DNA from: Ovis canadensis | Taxonomy: Eukaryota; Chordata; Mammalia; Artiodactyla; Bovidae | Direction: 5' to 3' | Assembly: GCF_042477335.2 (NCBI RefSeq) | Contig: NC_091245.1 | Location: forward strand, 88,388,501-88,452,500 | DNA: 64,000 nucleotides | Shown: piece after piece, positions 32,753 to 54,169 of the stretch | Layout: each line of letters opens with the position of its first letter | Position numbering within the stretch: position 1 is the first letter of the stretch | Made by a program: the position numbers and the translations under genes | Notes under the pieces: generated by a model | What the model saw: only the letters and a program-made list of their open reading frames with translations | The model's database searches: none | What the model was told of the DNA's origin: nothing

Positions 32753-33412
32753 TACCTGCCCCTTTGGGTTGGTGTGAGAATTAGACGTTAGTGCACAAGA
32801 AGAGCTTAGGGCGGCCTTGGCCAGTGGAAGCTCCATGGGAATGTTTTATACATTTTTTGTTTATTTATGAAGACATCCCAGTTAGCACTGGGATCTGTCT
32901 GCCTGGCTCACTAAGCCAGTTATCTGACGCATCTCCCCTGTGAGAGACTTGTAAAACTGCCAGGAAGAAACAAACACCTGCTCTTGGATGCGTTTCACTT
33001 TCCCAGAATTTGAATGCAGTAGGAAAAAATCTCAGTTTGTCCGGCCTGTGTGCCATTATTATGATGTAGTTTAAAAGCACAGGTTTATGTGGGAAAAGCT
33101 TAATAACACTCCATTTGGGAACATAGCTACACAAATCTTATCTAAGAGCTTCTTAATACCCTGCTTAAATATATGAGTCACTGTTTCCAAGTGAAATGGA
33201 ATGTTTGCTCAATATGGGCTATGATCTTAATACTGCGTTATACAATTTTTTTTTTTTCTAGGAAAAGCATAAGGAGTGTGGGCTCTGAATTTTATTCTGG
33301 CTCTTCTCAGATTGTGTTCAAATTAAACCTGCCAATGCATGTGTGTCCCCTGAGATAAGCATCTCAGGGCTGGTTTCGCTAGGACTAGAAAATGTCGTTT
33401 ACTCTGTAGACT

Positions 33413-33522
33413 TGCAGTTCCCAAACCTTAGTGTACATAGAAGCACAAAGGGTGATGTTCAAATGCTGTTTCCTGGGTTACCTCCAGAGACTCAGATTCA
33501 GTGGGGCCTCCAACAAGCCCCC
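33413..33522 (+). mobile_element. MER5A-like hAT fragment
   Basis: GCAGTTCCCAAACCTTAGTG, TGTACATAGAAGCACAAAGG, CAGAGACTCAGATTCAGTGG follow the MER5A order, decayed. Confidence 0.6.
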
Positions 33523-35635
33523 TCCAGCTGTGACTGATGCTGGTGGTCCCGGTGCCTCCTTTCCCAAGAAACGCTGCCCCACCCGTCTGTCTCCCCAACC
33601 TTTGGAGGAAATAAACATATGATGAAAGTTCTACTTTTCCCCCAAGGGACCAAGAGACTAGTTTCCATTAGGAAAAGCTCCAGTCGAGCTAGAGCGTGGG
33701 CTTAATATTAAAACAAGGATGAGCAGGACAGGAGGGAAGGCAGGGAGAATGTGATGGGGTCTGTGTCCATCCAAAATTAGGTTTCAAGGTTTGTGCAACT
33801 GTCCCTGGAGAAACCTCAATCGCTGAAGTGAAACCAAGGAGGAAGAGGAACACAAGGAGGGGGCCACCATGAGGAGAGAGGGGAGGCCCCCCGTGGGGCT
33901 GTAATTTCCGCTCACTTGAGGGCGGACAGCTGGGGCCCCACCTGGAGGCTGGGAAGCCCTGCAGGTGAGGAGGCGGCTCTGGCTGCCCCGAGGCCCCAGC
34001 CAAGAGGCAAACACGTGTCCTACATATGTTCCCAGGCCCCCATCTGGGGCCCAGCTGTGGAAACCTGGGCCTGAGCCTCCGAATGGGATGCTCCGTGTCA
34101 GCAGGGGGTGTTTGGGAGACGGGGCAGCAGAAAATGGGGCCCAGGCCCCTCGGCTCAGGGTTGTCCTGCCCCAGGAGCCTGCTGGGGATGGAGAACTTTG
34201 CAAGGAGCCCCATGGGCCGAGGCAGCCCCCAGCTCACTCCCAGGTGTGGGGAGGGGACACACCTCTGAGAGCTCACTGTGGGGACTGCCTACCTGGCCTC
34301 ACTAGCTTCCAGGAAGGGACACTGAGAAGGGGCTCAGTGAGGCCCTGGGAGAGGCAAAGGGACGACTGTTTTGGGGGTTAGGTAGAATTACGCTCTCAGG
34401 AGGATTTGGCCCCAGCGGGGTGCTGAGCGCCAGCTGGGCTCCCTGTAGAGTCTCTGGCCCCAGGGTCCTCACTGGCAAGGGCAGCTGTGAAGTAACTAAG
34501 GAGTGTTGTCAGTGGTCTACTCTCCAGGTGTTTGTTCCTTCCTTCCAACAGGGCCTGTGGGCACTTCTGATCCTGGGCAAGGCTACCTATGGCCACCACG
34601 TCCCCGGACAGCCTGCATTCTTCCAGGAGCCCTGGGCCGGGGAGACCCACGGGGATGGCAAAGTCTGTGGGCCAGGAAGGGCTTCGCTGTTTGCCCCAGA
34701 GATGCCCTGAGCCCTTGGGGAGCTTGGGACAATCAGAAATGGGGTCCTGTGCTTCCCCTAGCATCTCCCAGCTTCCTTCCCAGATGCTGCCCTCTGCCCC
34801 CACCTGCCTTCTCCCCTCCACGGCATACTCCGTCCTCCCTCTGCCCTTCCGTCTGATGGTCCTGCCCCTCCTGGTGACACTGGGGCCAGAGGCTGAGATT
34901 CTCAGCTCAGCTCCGCTAGGGGTGAGGCAGCTCTCAGAGTCTGTTTGCACCTCCGCTACATGTGGACAGCGACTCTGGCCATCTCGCCAGTTTGTTGTGA
35001 GGTAGACCCCACAGCAATGTGGCCCCAACCCTCCCTGGTGGTCGAGCATGGTGGGGGTTGTTCATTAGGTACCCAGAGTCCTGTGTTCCATTGCAGAAAT
35101 GCTGGATCCCAATTCCTGGAAAGGGGACCCTTGGGAAGCTGGGGTTTTAGCCACAGGAAAAATGTTGGAAAGGTGTTAAGCAAGGAGACTCCAAGGACCT
35201 CCTCTTCTTGGGATGATCTTGACTCTGCCCACCACCAGCTGCCTGGGGAACCTCAGGGAAGCAGCTTCTTTAACCTTCCTCCTCAGTGAAATGGCGTTCC
35301 CACTGGGATTCCCCTCGCAGGGTTGTTGTGAGGCTGGAATGAGGTGGTGCGAACCCCAGGCCCAGTGAGCTTGTGCACTGACGGTGCTCTGCAGGCTGAT
35401 AGAGGACTTGTTCTTCTGCCCATAGAAAGTGGGTTTTGTGCCCCTTCAATAAAGGATGGTGTCTGCACTAATCAGTCACCAAGAGCAAGTATAGAAACTG
35501 GACGGTGAACTTAAGGCAGGATGAAACAGCCTGTGCCCTGTCACCTAGCATGAAATGGGCTAGGTGGGAGGCAGGCTGACCTCCTCCAGGGAGGAAGCCA
35601 TCAGAGCCACTCTAGAACCCTCCCTCCCAGTACAC
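33523..35635. other. Intergenic, GC-rich, no gene recognised
   Basis: Long chance ORFs (up to 217 codons on the minus strand, 34396-35049) have low-complexity Pro/Gly/Ser/Arg composition without domains. No clear repeat. Confidence 0.4.
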
Positions 35636-35639
35636 TGTT

Positions 35640-36010
35640 GGTGTCTTTTTAATTTATTATTTTTTTTAACGTTTTAAACACTATCCCAAATAGACCCACC
35701 CAGGACTTTAGTGCCCGAGGCAGCCCCCTTCATTCCATAAACCACCGCATGGAGTCAGCCTGTTTGGTTCAAGGTGAAGATTTTAACCCAGGCTATTTAT
35801 AAATCCCTCGATGGAGCGGGTGTCAGTTTCAAAGCAGTCATGCCAGATGTCGGTTTAGAAGCTGAAAGGGAGACAAGCATTATTACAAATTAATGTTGCC
35901 AGTGATTAATATTTGATATTTTTAACACGCATTCATCTGGGAGGAAAAAAAATCCCCTTTAATTAGCGTGGCCGGCTGTCATGCAGTCCTCCCCTTGACA
36001 ACGGGCTGCC
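35640..36010. promoter_or_regulatory. Candidate conserved non-coding element
   Basis: AT-rich, repeat-free block within GC-rich surroundings, dense in developmental factor core motifs: CTATTTATAA (MEF2-like), TTTAATTAGC and AAATTAATG (homeodomain-like), GTGATTAATATTTGATA. The character is that of a conserved enhancer, but conservation cannot be seen from one sequence. Confidence 0.35.
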
Positions 36011-36221
36011 AGGTCTTCTGGTGTAGCTTCAGGCAAAGATCTGACTGCGGGAAGAAAAAATGAGCCATGAAGTCAGATTGTCTGTAGACCTGCCTCTTTG
36101 GGCGGGTTCTGTCAGGCTTGGGCATCCTGCACTGCCCTCACTCAGCCTATCCTTTCTCCTCTGTGCCTCCCGCTCCAGTTCTGGGCTGGAAAAACCACAG
36201 GCTGATTTCATTACAGCCTGC

Positions 36222-36485
36222 AGCTGCTGCTGCTAAGTCGCTTCAGTCACGTCCGACTCTGTGCGACCCCATCTGGGCAACCCACCAGGCTCCACCGTCC
36301 CTGAGATTCTCCAGGCAAGAATACTGGAGTGGGCTGCCATTTCCTTCTCCAATGCGTGACAGTGAAAAGCGAAAGTGAAGTCACTCAGTCATGCCTAACT
36401 CTTAGCGACTCCATGGATTGCAGCCTACCAGGCTCCTCCGTCCACGGGATTTTCCAGGCAAGAGTACTGGAGTGGGGTGCCATTC
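36222..36485 (-). mobile_element. ART2-like SINE dimer, antisense
   Basis: GCTGCTGCTGCTAAGTCGCT, then two CCACCAGGCTCC/ACTGGAGTGG units joined by GTGAAAAGCGAAAGTGAAGT. Confidence 0.9.
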
Positions 36486-36651
36486 CTAGAAGTCAGGATT
36501 TCTTTTGAGTCTGGGCTGTGCCCGAGAGTGAGGAGACTCACTGGAGGCTGACGATGTGGGCTTGCCTGTCTTATTTTGTCTGCACAGTGTAAAAATAAAG
36601 TGACCTGTATTTAAAATTTGGTATATTTCCCCCAAACCCACATTTCCTATG

Positions 36652-36872
36652 AAAGTGTTAGAGTGGAAGTGTTAGTCCACCAGTCACGTCCGATTCTTTG
36701 CGACCCCGTGGGCTGAAACCCGCCAGGCTCCTCTGTCCATGAGGTTTTTCAGGCAAGAATACTGGAGTGGGTTGCTATTTCCTTCTCCAGGGAGGCTGTC
36801 AGACCCAGGGATGGAACTCGGGTCTCCTGCATTGCAGGCAAATTCTCTACCATTTGAGAATGTAGGAAGCCC
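36652..36872 (-). mobile_element. Bov-tA SINE, antisense
   Basis: GTGTTAGTCCACCAGTCACG at left; TGCATTGCAGGCAAATTCTC and TAGGAAGCCC at right. Confidence 0.88.
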
Positions 36873-37039
36873 TTACATTTCTTATACCTCTTGGAAAACG
36901 ATGAATCCTGGCATCCTGGAATTGGGTTCCCACAGTGGCCCTAACTGGAGGGTGTGGTATGCAGCTGTAGAGGGTTGTTTAGACACATCTGAACTCACCA
37001 CACCTGTGTCGGGGTCTCCGCCGCACCTTCCTTAGGGTG

Positions 37040-37300
37040 GCCACCGGGTGACTGGAGTTTACATCTGATCTGAAAATAATCTGCTTGATTTACACAGTGC
37101 TGGCTGCATTACGCTTACAATTTTTGGAAGGCAATTAAATTAACTGTGTATTTCTATTTTTTGATATCTACTTTAAAAATCAGAATTGGAAACACAATCT
37201 CCAGTACCATATAGGCGCATATCATATTACTTGCTTCACCGGTAATTTAGTTAAAGCGAAGATTCTCAGTAGAATCTCTGGCAGGTGATTTCTCCATTAC
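37040..37300. other. AT-rich repeat-free block, possible regulatory element
   Basis: GGCAATTAAATTAACTGTGT, TTTTTTGATATCTACTTTAA and GGTAATTTAGTTAAAGCGAA give homeodomain-like cores; no repeat recognised. Confidence 0.25.
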
Positions 37301-37388
37301 CTGCCTGGCCCCTGTGGGCATCTGAGCTTTCTCCTAGTGCTCAGTGTCACTAATCCTCAGGATTCTCATCCATTAAATGAGACCCGAG

Positions 37389-37560
37389 CAGGGTGGAATG
37401 GAAAGATCACGGGTTTTGGAGTCAAACTGGTCCTGGATTGAAATCCTGGCAGTATCATATTCTGATTTGGGAGCTGGGTAAGTGACAGCTTTGTTAAGCT
37501 TCATTTTTCTCGTTTGTAAAATATGGGTAAAGATAGCCACTCTGTATGTTTTTGGTGGTG
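37389..37560 (+). mobile_element. MIR, sense
   Basis: GGGTTTTGGAGTCAAACTGG, TCCTGGATTGAAATCCTGGC, GCTTCATTTTTCTCGTTTGT, AAAATATGGGTAAAGATAG. Confidence 0.78.
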
Positions 37561-37627
37561 ATTAGAAGAGAGGAGAAAAACATTAATAATAAGGGCTATG
37601 CTTTTTTAAAGCCTACTGTCCACTAAG

Positions 37628-37845
37628 GGGCTTCCTGGTGGCTCAGTGGTAAAGAATCCCCCTTCCAATGCAGGAGACTCGTGTTCAGTCCCTGGGTGGG
37701 GGAGATGCCCTAGAGGAGGAAATGGCAACCCACTGCAGTATTCCTTCCTGGGAAATCCCATGAACAGAGGTGCGTGGCAGACTATAGTCCATGCGGTCAC
37801 ACAAAAGTCGAACACGACTTAGTGATTAATACCAAGAAGCACACA
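37628..37845 (+). mobile_element. Bov-tA SINE, sense
   Basis: GGCTTCCTGGTGGCTCAGTG head, GTTCAGTCCC B-box, AAGTCGAACACGACTTAGTG tail. Confidence 0.9.
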
Positions 37846-37854
37846 CCATAAATC

Positions 37855-38095
37855 TAGCATGCTGATCGTTTTAAGTGTCCAGTCCAGCGGCATTAAGTAC
37901 ATTTGCATTCTGTGCAGCCGTCATTATCTCCATCTCCAGACCTATTTTCATCTTGCCAAACTGAAAAATCTATACCCATTAAACAATTACTCCCCATTTC
38001 CTTCCTCCCCCCAGGCCCTGACAACCACCATTCTGCTTTCAGTCTTTATGAATCTGACCTCTCTAAGTACACCATATAAGAGAAAATAAAGCAGG
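37855..38095 (-). mobile_element. L1M-type 3'UTR fragment, antisense
   Basis: GTCCAGTCCAGCGGCATTAA, CTATACCCATTAAACAATTA, CCTGACAACCACCATTCTGC and TACACCATATAAGAGA match old L1. Confidence 0.75.
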
Positions 38096-38699
38096 TGTGG
38101 TCAGATTTCAACATTTTCCATATCTGAGTTGAGGGTATCAGGAATTCTTTGTACTATCTCCATACAATTTATTTCGAAATTATTTCTAAATAAAAAGATT
38201 TTAAAGACTGAGGCAATCCAAAGACCTCTTCAAATAAATTCCATAGTCATAAATTTGACATTCAGCACATTCAGAAGAAGTTAGAAACCAAACAGCAATG
38301 GAGCACGCTACTCAATACCCAAAGCCCCACTCCGGGGAAAGCTACTGAGCTGGAGTTTTGGGAAGAGGGGCTGGCAGGTTGCTCCTAAATCCCATGTGGG
38401 GTTGCTTTTCAAGCAGGGAGTTGAAAAGAGGAGGAAAAGTGGGGGGAAGAGAAGAAGAAAGGGATGAGGAGATTCTCTGGTAGAAATCAGGCCCCTCCCG
38501 ACTGTTCCTCCACTTTCACAAGATGCTTCCACAACACGATGGGACAAACCAGGGCTAAAAGGGGACAAAGAAGTTGGCCATGGAGAACATGAGCCACGGC
38601 AGGACAACAAAACAGAATCTCTCTGTCATGCATCTTGAGATCATGAATGTCTGCATTATAAATATAGTTTTAAAGAATCACTAAATAGTTGGGGAGGAG
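38096..38699. other. Intergenic, nothing recognised
   Basis: No gene or clear repeat; some L1-like A/T-rich sequence may continue from either side. Confidence 0.35.
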
Positions 38700-38965
38700 A
38701 ACTCAATCCCAAACTTCAACTTCAAAAGCTTCATGACATTGGATTTGGCAACGATTTCTTGCATTTGATGCCAAAAGTACAAGCAAAGAAACAAATTAGA
38801 TTACAGCGAAACAAACAAAAAACATTTGTATATCAAAGGGCACGTCAACAGAGTGAAACTGCAATCCACTGAATGGGGGAAAATATTTGCAAACCAAATA
38901 CCTAATAAGGGGTTAACATTCAGAATATGCAAAGAATTCCCGCAACTAAACAACACGTAAAAAAG
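38700..38965 (+). mobile_element. L1 ORF2 C-terminal fragment, sense
   Basis: TTGGATTTGGCAACGATTTC, TATATCAAAGGGCACGTCAA, CAGAGTGAAACTGCAATCCA, GGGGTTAACATTCAGAATAT match the end of L1 ORF2; many frame breaks. Confidence 0.75.
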
Positions 38966-41740
38966 CAAGTACTGAAGCCAGAAATTGACATTACTATTAC
39001 AAAACTTGACAAAACTATTACTTAATGTTGACCAAATCCTTTTTCCCAGCTATTTGGTGATTCCTTAAAATTGTGTTTATAAAGCAAAACACGATCTTAA
39101 GATGCATGACCCAGTGATCCAGAGACTTGGTTTGCTGGGGACCCTGAGTCCGGCATTGGAGTTGGGGGAGGTCACTTTTACCTCTTTCTCTCCCCCATTC
39201 TATTCAGGAAGCTGGAATGGGCTTCCCCGTTGCATTTTCCCATAACTCACAATGTGCTCTCCTGTGTGTGCGGGGGGCCGGGTCCCCAACCCCAGTGTTC
39301 ACATGAGAGGACCCAGCAATTCTGTGACGTGTTGGGCAGACATTCCCAGGGCTCAGGTCACTTGATGCAGAACAGAGGTATGGGTTTGGAGTCTGGGAGC
39401 TGGTCTCTCCCAGATTTCTGCTGACCAAGACTGGAGGACTGGCCAGGATGTCACTCACAGGGATGGATCCCTTTGCGGTCAGGAGGGGAGAAGGGTGGGG
39501 ACTTCCACAGGTGCCAGCAATCTTTTCCAACGCGTTTTCCAGGTTTCCGGCCTTCTGAGATCTCTCTCGGGTGAGCCATTGCAGTTCCTCTGTCCTGCAT
39601 TAAAGACCCCTGGACTCCTCCCATCTTCTTCAGCCAGAGGCTTGTTGAGTGTGGATGTGATGTGGTCATCTTTGCTGAACTATAGGGTTTTGGTGCTGGG
39701 AGGGTCATGTGGTCAAGCTGAGAGGATGCACCCCCAAGAATCATATTTTGAATAATATTTTGAGGTACTGATCTATTAGTTTTAAAAAATCCTCTCATTT
39801 TCTCCTTTCTCTTTTCCTCAGGAAAGGAAAAGCCAGCTCTGCCTCTGTTTGTCTTAGGGAAGACGTGGGCAGGGCAGGAAGCAGAAGGACTGGCACAGCA
39901 GGACCTTTCTCCTAAAGCCCTGGAAGAACCTGGGGCCCCTCAGAGGATGTAGCAGAGGCAGGGGACTCAGGCAGATTGTGAGTGGTGGGGACCCAGATTC
40001 TGCAAGGGAGAAGGCAAGGTCAGGGTGGAGGGTCCATGTGGTTTGTCTGGGGGAATAGGACCGAGGCAACTTCCAGAAGACTGGGTTGGCTCAGGTGAGA
40101 CATGGAGGCAACAGGAGCTCAGGCAGGGACAAGGAAGACCACCACGCACCCCCTACCCCTTGCAAACTTGACCAGCTGGAGAGTCATGTGCATCAAAGCA
40201 CACCTGCGGGGCGCTGCAGAAACGGCTAAGGTTAATTGGCCCCTCAGTCCGGAGGGCTGGGGGCACAGTGCAGAAATTCAGTTGATTCCTCGAGCAGAAA
40301 AAAGAACTGCTGCTTTGAACACAGCAGAGATTGAGACCAGCTCTGTGAGCTTGTGAATCCCATATTTCACAGATGAAGAATTGAGACTGGGGAATGACTG
40401 AAATTTTTAAGGTCACACAGCCTCAGTCGTTTATGTCTCCCATTTGTAGGAAGTGTAACGAATAGCAGCTCTAGACTCTCTTATCTTTGACCCTCACATG
40501 ACCCTCTCAGTGTCATTGTCTCTAGTCTACAGAAGAAGAAACTGAGGCATTGAGAAGTAAAGGGATTCACTCAAGGTCACATTGCCACATGGCCAGGGTT
40601 CAAGCCCAGGACTGTCCCACACATACTTTCCAGAAACCATGCTCCCCTGCAAACCAATGCTGGTAGAAGAGGTGTCTGGTTCTTTGGATCACAGCAGGGT
40701 CACCAACCAGAACCAATCTTTCCCCCCACTTGACTGTGGGCTCCCTGGAGGTGGAGATGAGATAAGCCGCCCATCTCCACACAGTGTGAGCTCATAGGAG
40801 ATGCTCAGGGAAGGGTGCATGTTTGACCTTGTTGCTGCTCACGTCTGAGTGGAGGTCACACCGCTGGGTACCCTGGAGAGGCTGTCCCTGGGCCCTAATT
40901 TTGTTTGAGCCACTTCTGTGGGTCAATTCCCCGACACAAGGAATCTAGACCAAGGGGAGCTGTCCCCACCTGGCTCTGGGTAACCAGTGATGAAATCTTA
41001 TCGTGGCTTTTCAAAAAGCTTTTTGAAGTGTTTGGCCTGCTTCCCGGGGATTAGCAGTCCTAACATCCTGTGCAGTCTGAGGCAGCCTTCCTGATAGTGT
41101 GCACTTGAATGCTGTTAGAATGATCCCAATCTCGTGAATAAACACGGAAAAACCAGTGCTTTGGTTCTTGGCTTTGAGGGTCACCTTCCAGAGGGAGAGG
41201 CGGCTGAGCCTGAGTTTCAAGGCTCATTGTCCAGGAGTGTTTGCTGCTGGGTCATGCTGGGCCACTGGCAACGTGGAGCTGGTGCGGGGAGAGATGGTGG
41301 CGGGTGGGTGGAGTACTGCACTCCTGCCTCATGTGCTGACACCCACAGGCCCCAGCCCCAGATACTACAGATGGGCCTACTGCTCGTAAGTATGACTGTC
41401 CCAAGGGATATCCAGAGGTTGTGAGCAGTGAGCTTGAAGCAGTGCTGCCCCAGACTTGACAGTGTAAACTCATGACCCACCCCACCTTGCCCCCATAACT
41501 TGTCAGGCCCTGTGCTAAACTGTAGCACATCAAACCAGGAGGAGTCTTGTGAAAGGCCTTTTTTAATGTTCAAGCTCTTTTTCCTTATGAGCAAGAACTC
41601 TAACCTCTCCGAGCCTCCATCTCCTCATCTGAGGCCATAATAAAGATGCAACCCTCTATTTATGCCATAAGTGGTGGCAAGATCAATTGTCCATTCATTT
41701 GCTCAACCAAGCATTTATTGAGCATCCCCCATGTGTCAAT
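38966..41740. other. Intergenic, mostly single-copy
   Basis: No gene recognised. One antisense MIR-like stretch lies at 40490-40615 (GAAGAAACTGAGGCATTGAG, CACTCAAGGTCACATTGCCA). Confidence 0.4.
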
Positions 41741-41747
41741 GCTGTGC

Positions 41748-41940
41748 TGTGCTTAGTTGCTCAGTCATGTCTGACTCTTTGGGACCCCATAGACTCCTCT
41801 GTCCATGGGATTCTCTAGGCAAGAATACCGGAGTGAGCTGCCATTACCCCTCCAGGTGATCTTCCCAACCCAGGGATCGAACCCAGGTCTCCTGCATTGC
41901 AGGCGGATTCTTCACCATCTGAGCCACCAGGGAAGCCCAC
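41748..41940 (-). mobile_element. Bov-tA SINE, antisense
   Basis: CTTAGTTGCTCAGTCATGTC at left; GGATTCTTCACCATCTGAGC, CACCAGGGAAGCCC at right. Confidence 0.92.
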
Positions 41941-42272
41941 CAAGGGTCATGCTAGGCATGTGTGGGGGGAAGCATCAGTTGGATGCAGGGCCACTGAGAG
42001 AGGACATGCAGGCCCTGGTCTGGCAGGACAGCCTCCTCAGGGAAGGAAACAAGGCACACGCTGTACCATTTGGTGGTGTTATTTTCTCTCTACTTCCCTG
42101 GCTTTTGGAAAGGGAGGGTGCCCTGATGATGCTGTTAGGGTGTTTTCGGAATACTGAATGTGCCCACGGCTGCTTCCTGGGGCCTGAGAAGCAGCAACGT
42201 CCTGGCCTGCTGGGAAAGGACATGGGGGTGGAGCACTGCCATGGCCAGGATGGGGTATGCCTGCCCTCCTGT

Positions 42273-42462
42273 TGTTTGTTGTTCAGTTGCTAAGTCGTGT
42301 CTGACTCTTTGCAACCCCATGGACTGCAGCACACCAGGCTTCCCTGTCCTTCACCATCTCCCAGAGTTTGCTCAAACTCATGTCCATTGAGTTGACGATG
42401 CCATCCAACCATCTCATCCTCTGTCCCCCCTTCTCCTCCTGCTTTCAATCTTTCCCTGTTTG
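42273..42462 (-). mobile_element. BovB 3' end fragment, antisense
   Basis: GTTGTTCAGTTGCTAAGTCG, GGACTGCAGCACACCAGGCT, CCCAGAGTTTGCTCAAACTC, CATCCAACCATCTCATCCTC. Confidence 0.85.
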
Positions 42463-43185
42463 TCTTCCTAAGGCCTGTCATAAAACATTCAGGTCCCCTG
42501 TCGACTGGCCTCCTGAGGCCTTTGCAAGTCAAATACATAAACTCCTGGGTCTGTCCCTCTCAGAGTCCCCCACCACCTCACCTCCCTGTGTCCAGGGTCC
42601 ACCTCTCTACTGCCCAGCCTGTCCTCTCTGCTCCAGGTCTATGCCCCCATCTTCCACCTCATCAGGCCTTCCTCACTTTGTAGACCTCTGTCCTGCAGGA
42701 TATGGGTGGCCGGCACCTCAGTCTCCCTCACATCCATGGTCCCAAAGCCTTAACCTGGCTTGAACCTGATCTTCCAGTTCCCAGTCTCCCTTCATACCTG
42801 GGATGTGATCTCCACTTTTGTGTTTGTGTCTTTGTTTTCCCTTTAGGCCTGATTCTCTCCCAGGCTCCAGGCCTGAGAGCATGTCTGGCCTGGACCTTGG
42901 GACCCTCTACTTGTCCCAAACCCCTGCACGTCTGCCCCTGAGAGACTCTCCCGGGTCCTCTGTGTGTGGCTCAGACGCCTAACCCATCTCCCAAACCATC
43001 ATGTCGTAGCTTCCTCCTTTTCCTCGGTGTGTGGCACAAGTCTGCCCTCTTTGCCCACCTTCCCCAGGCCTCCCAGTGGCTCATGGAGTCTGGCATCTAA
43101 CCCTCCCCTCCCAACATCCTTCTGACATGGAACCAAGGGCCACAACCTTGTGGGGAGCAGCAGTCTTGGGCCTGCATCTCTTTTA
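42463..43185. other. Intergenic, pyrimidine-rich
   Basis: C/T-rich sequence without a recognisable gene; may be decayed L2 in antisense. Confidence 0.3.
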
Positions 43186-43189
43186 TTTT

Positions 43190-43350
43190 TTGGAGGTTTA
43201 AAAATTTATTTTTATTTTTTTGACCATGCCACACAGCATGCAGGATGCAGGATCTTTGTTCCCCGACCAAGGATCGAACCTGCGCCCCCGCCCCTCTCGC
43301 CCCACATTGGAAGATGGAGACTTAACCACTGGACCACCAAGGAAGTCCCT
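43190..43350 (-). mobile_element. CHR-type SINE, antisense
   Basis: TTTTTTGACCATGCCACACA, GGATCTTTGTTCCCCGACCA, TTAACCACTGGACCACCAAG. It ends about 510 bp before the CYM TATA box, so the proximal promoter lies between this SINE and the gene. Confidence 0.82.
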
Positions 43351-43860
43351 ACAACTCTCTTAGATGGAGGTGACAGACTGAACAAGCACCCTTGGCGTCA
43401 GATGCCCCTTGGGGAGAAGCCTGAGCAGCTTCTGGAAACCTGGGCTGGGAGGACTGGGCTGCGAGACCCCTGGACAGGGCAGGCTGGGGCTCCTGTGAAG
43501 TCAGGCCCAGGAAAGCGAGGCATTGAGGGCTGGAAGGGGCCTATTGAGAACAGGCCTCTTTACTGACCACAAGGTGGGACGTGAGATAGGGCTTTGGCGG
43601 TGGCCCCACCTGTGTTAGCTCAAGAGGTCCTGTCTGAAAGGGGAAATCAGGTCAGGGAGGCTTGCATGACATTTCCTGGCCTGAAGATCAGGCATGTGTA
43701 CCCTTCAACTTTGAAGTCCCCGGTGTGGTGGAACCCATGGCCCTTATCAGAGTGGGTGTTGTGTAGTCTGGGTGCTATCTTAATGTGTTTGTGGAGTGGC
43801 CCGAATTTAGGGGCTATCTCTGCAGCTTGGGCTCCCAGCCAGAGGGAGCCCCGCACCTTC

Positions 43861-43867
43861 TATAAAA
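43861..43867 (+). promoter_or_regulatory. CYM: CYM TATA box
   Basis: TATAAAA lies 56 bp upstream of the start codon, which predicts a short 5'UTR of about 25 nt, as known for bovine prochymosin. The start context is CCAAGATGA, with A at -3. Confidence 0.85.
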
Positions 43868-43916
43868 GCTGTGGGAGTGGGCCCTGGCTGCAGCAGCGGC
43901 CGGACCCGGATCCAAG

Positions 43917-54030
<10,114 letters not shown>

Positions 54031-54144
54031 TCACATCGCTGACCAAGAACCTCACTGTCCCCACACACCTGCACATATACACGCACACATGTACGTGAGC
54101 ACACGTGTGCACACACAGATGAGGTTTCCAGACAGATGATTCTC

Positions 54145-54150
54145 AATAAA
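54145..54150 (+). terminator. CYM: CYM polyadenylation signal AATAAA
   Basis: AATAAA 115 bp after the stop codon, followed by TGTTGTCTTT. The intervening 3'UTR (54031 to about 54168) contains a CA-rich stretch at 54061-54118. Confidence 0.85.
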
Positions 54151-54169
54151 TGTTGTCTTTCTGCAAAGT

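Noticed and set aside
33689-35049. 195- and 217-codon minus-strand ORFs
   Set aside because: No domain, low-complexity composition, GC-rich context and overlapping ORFs on the other strand of equal length; no start or splice context.
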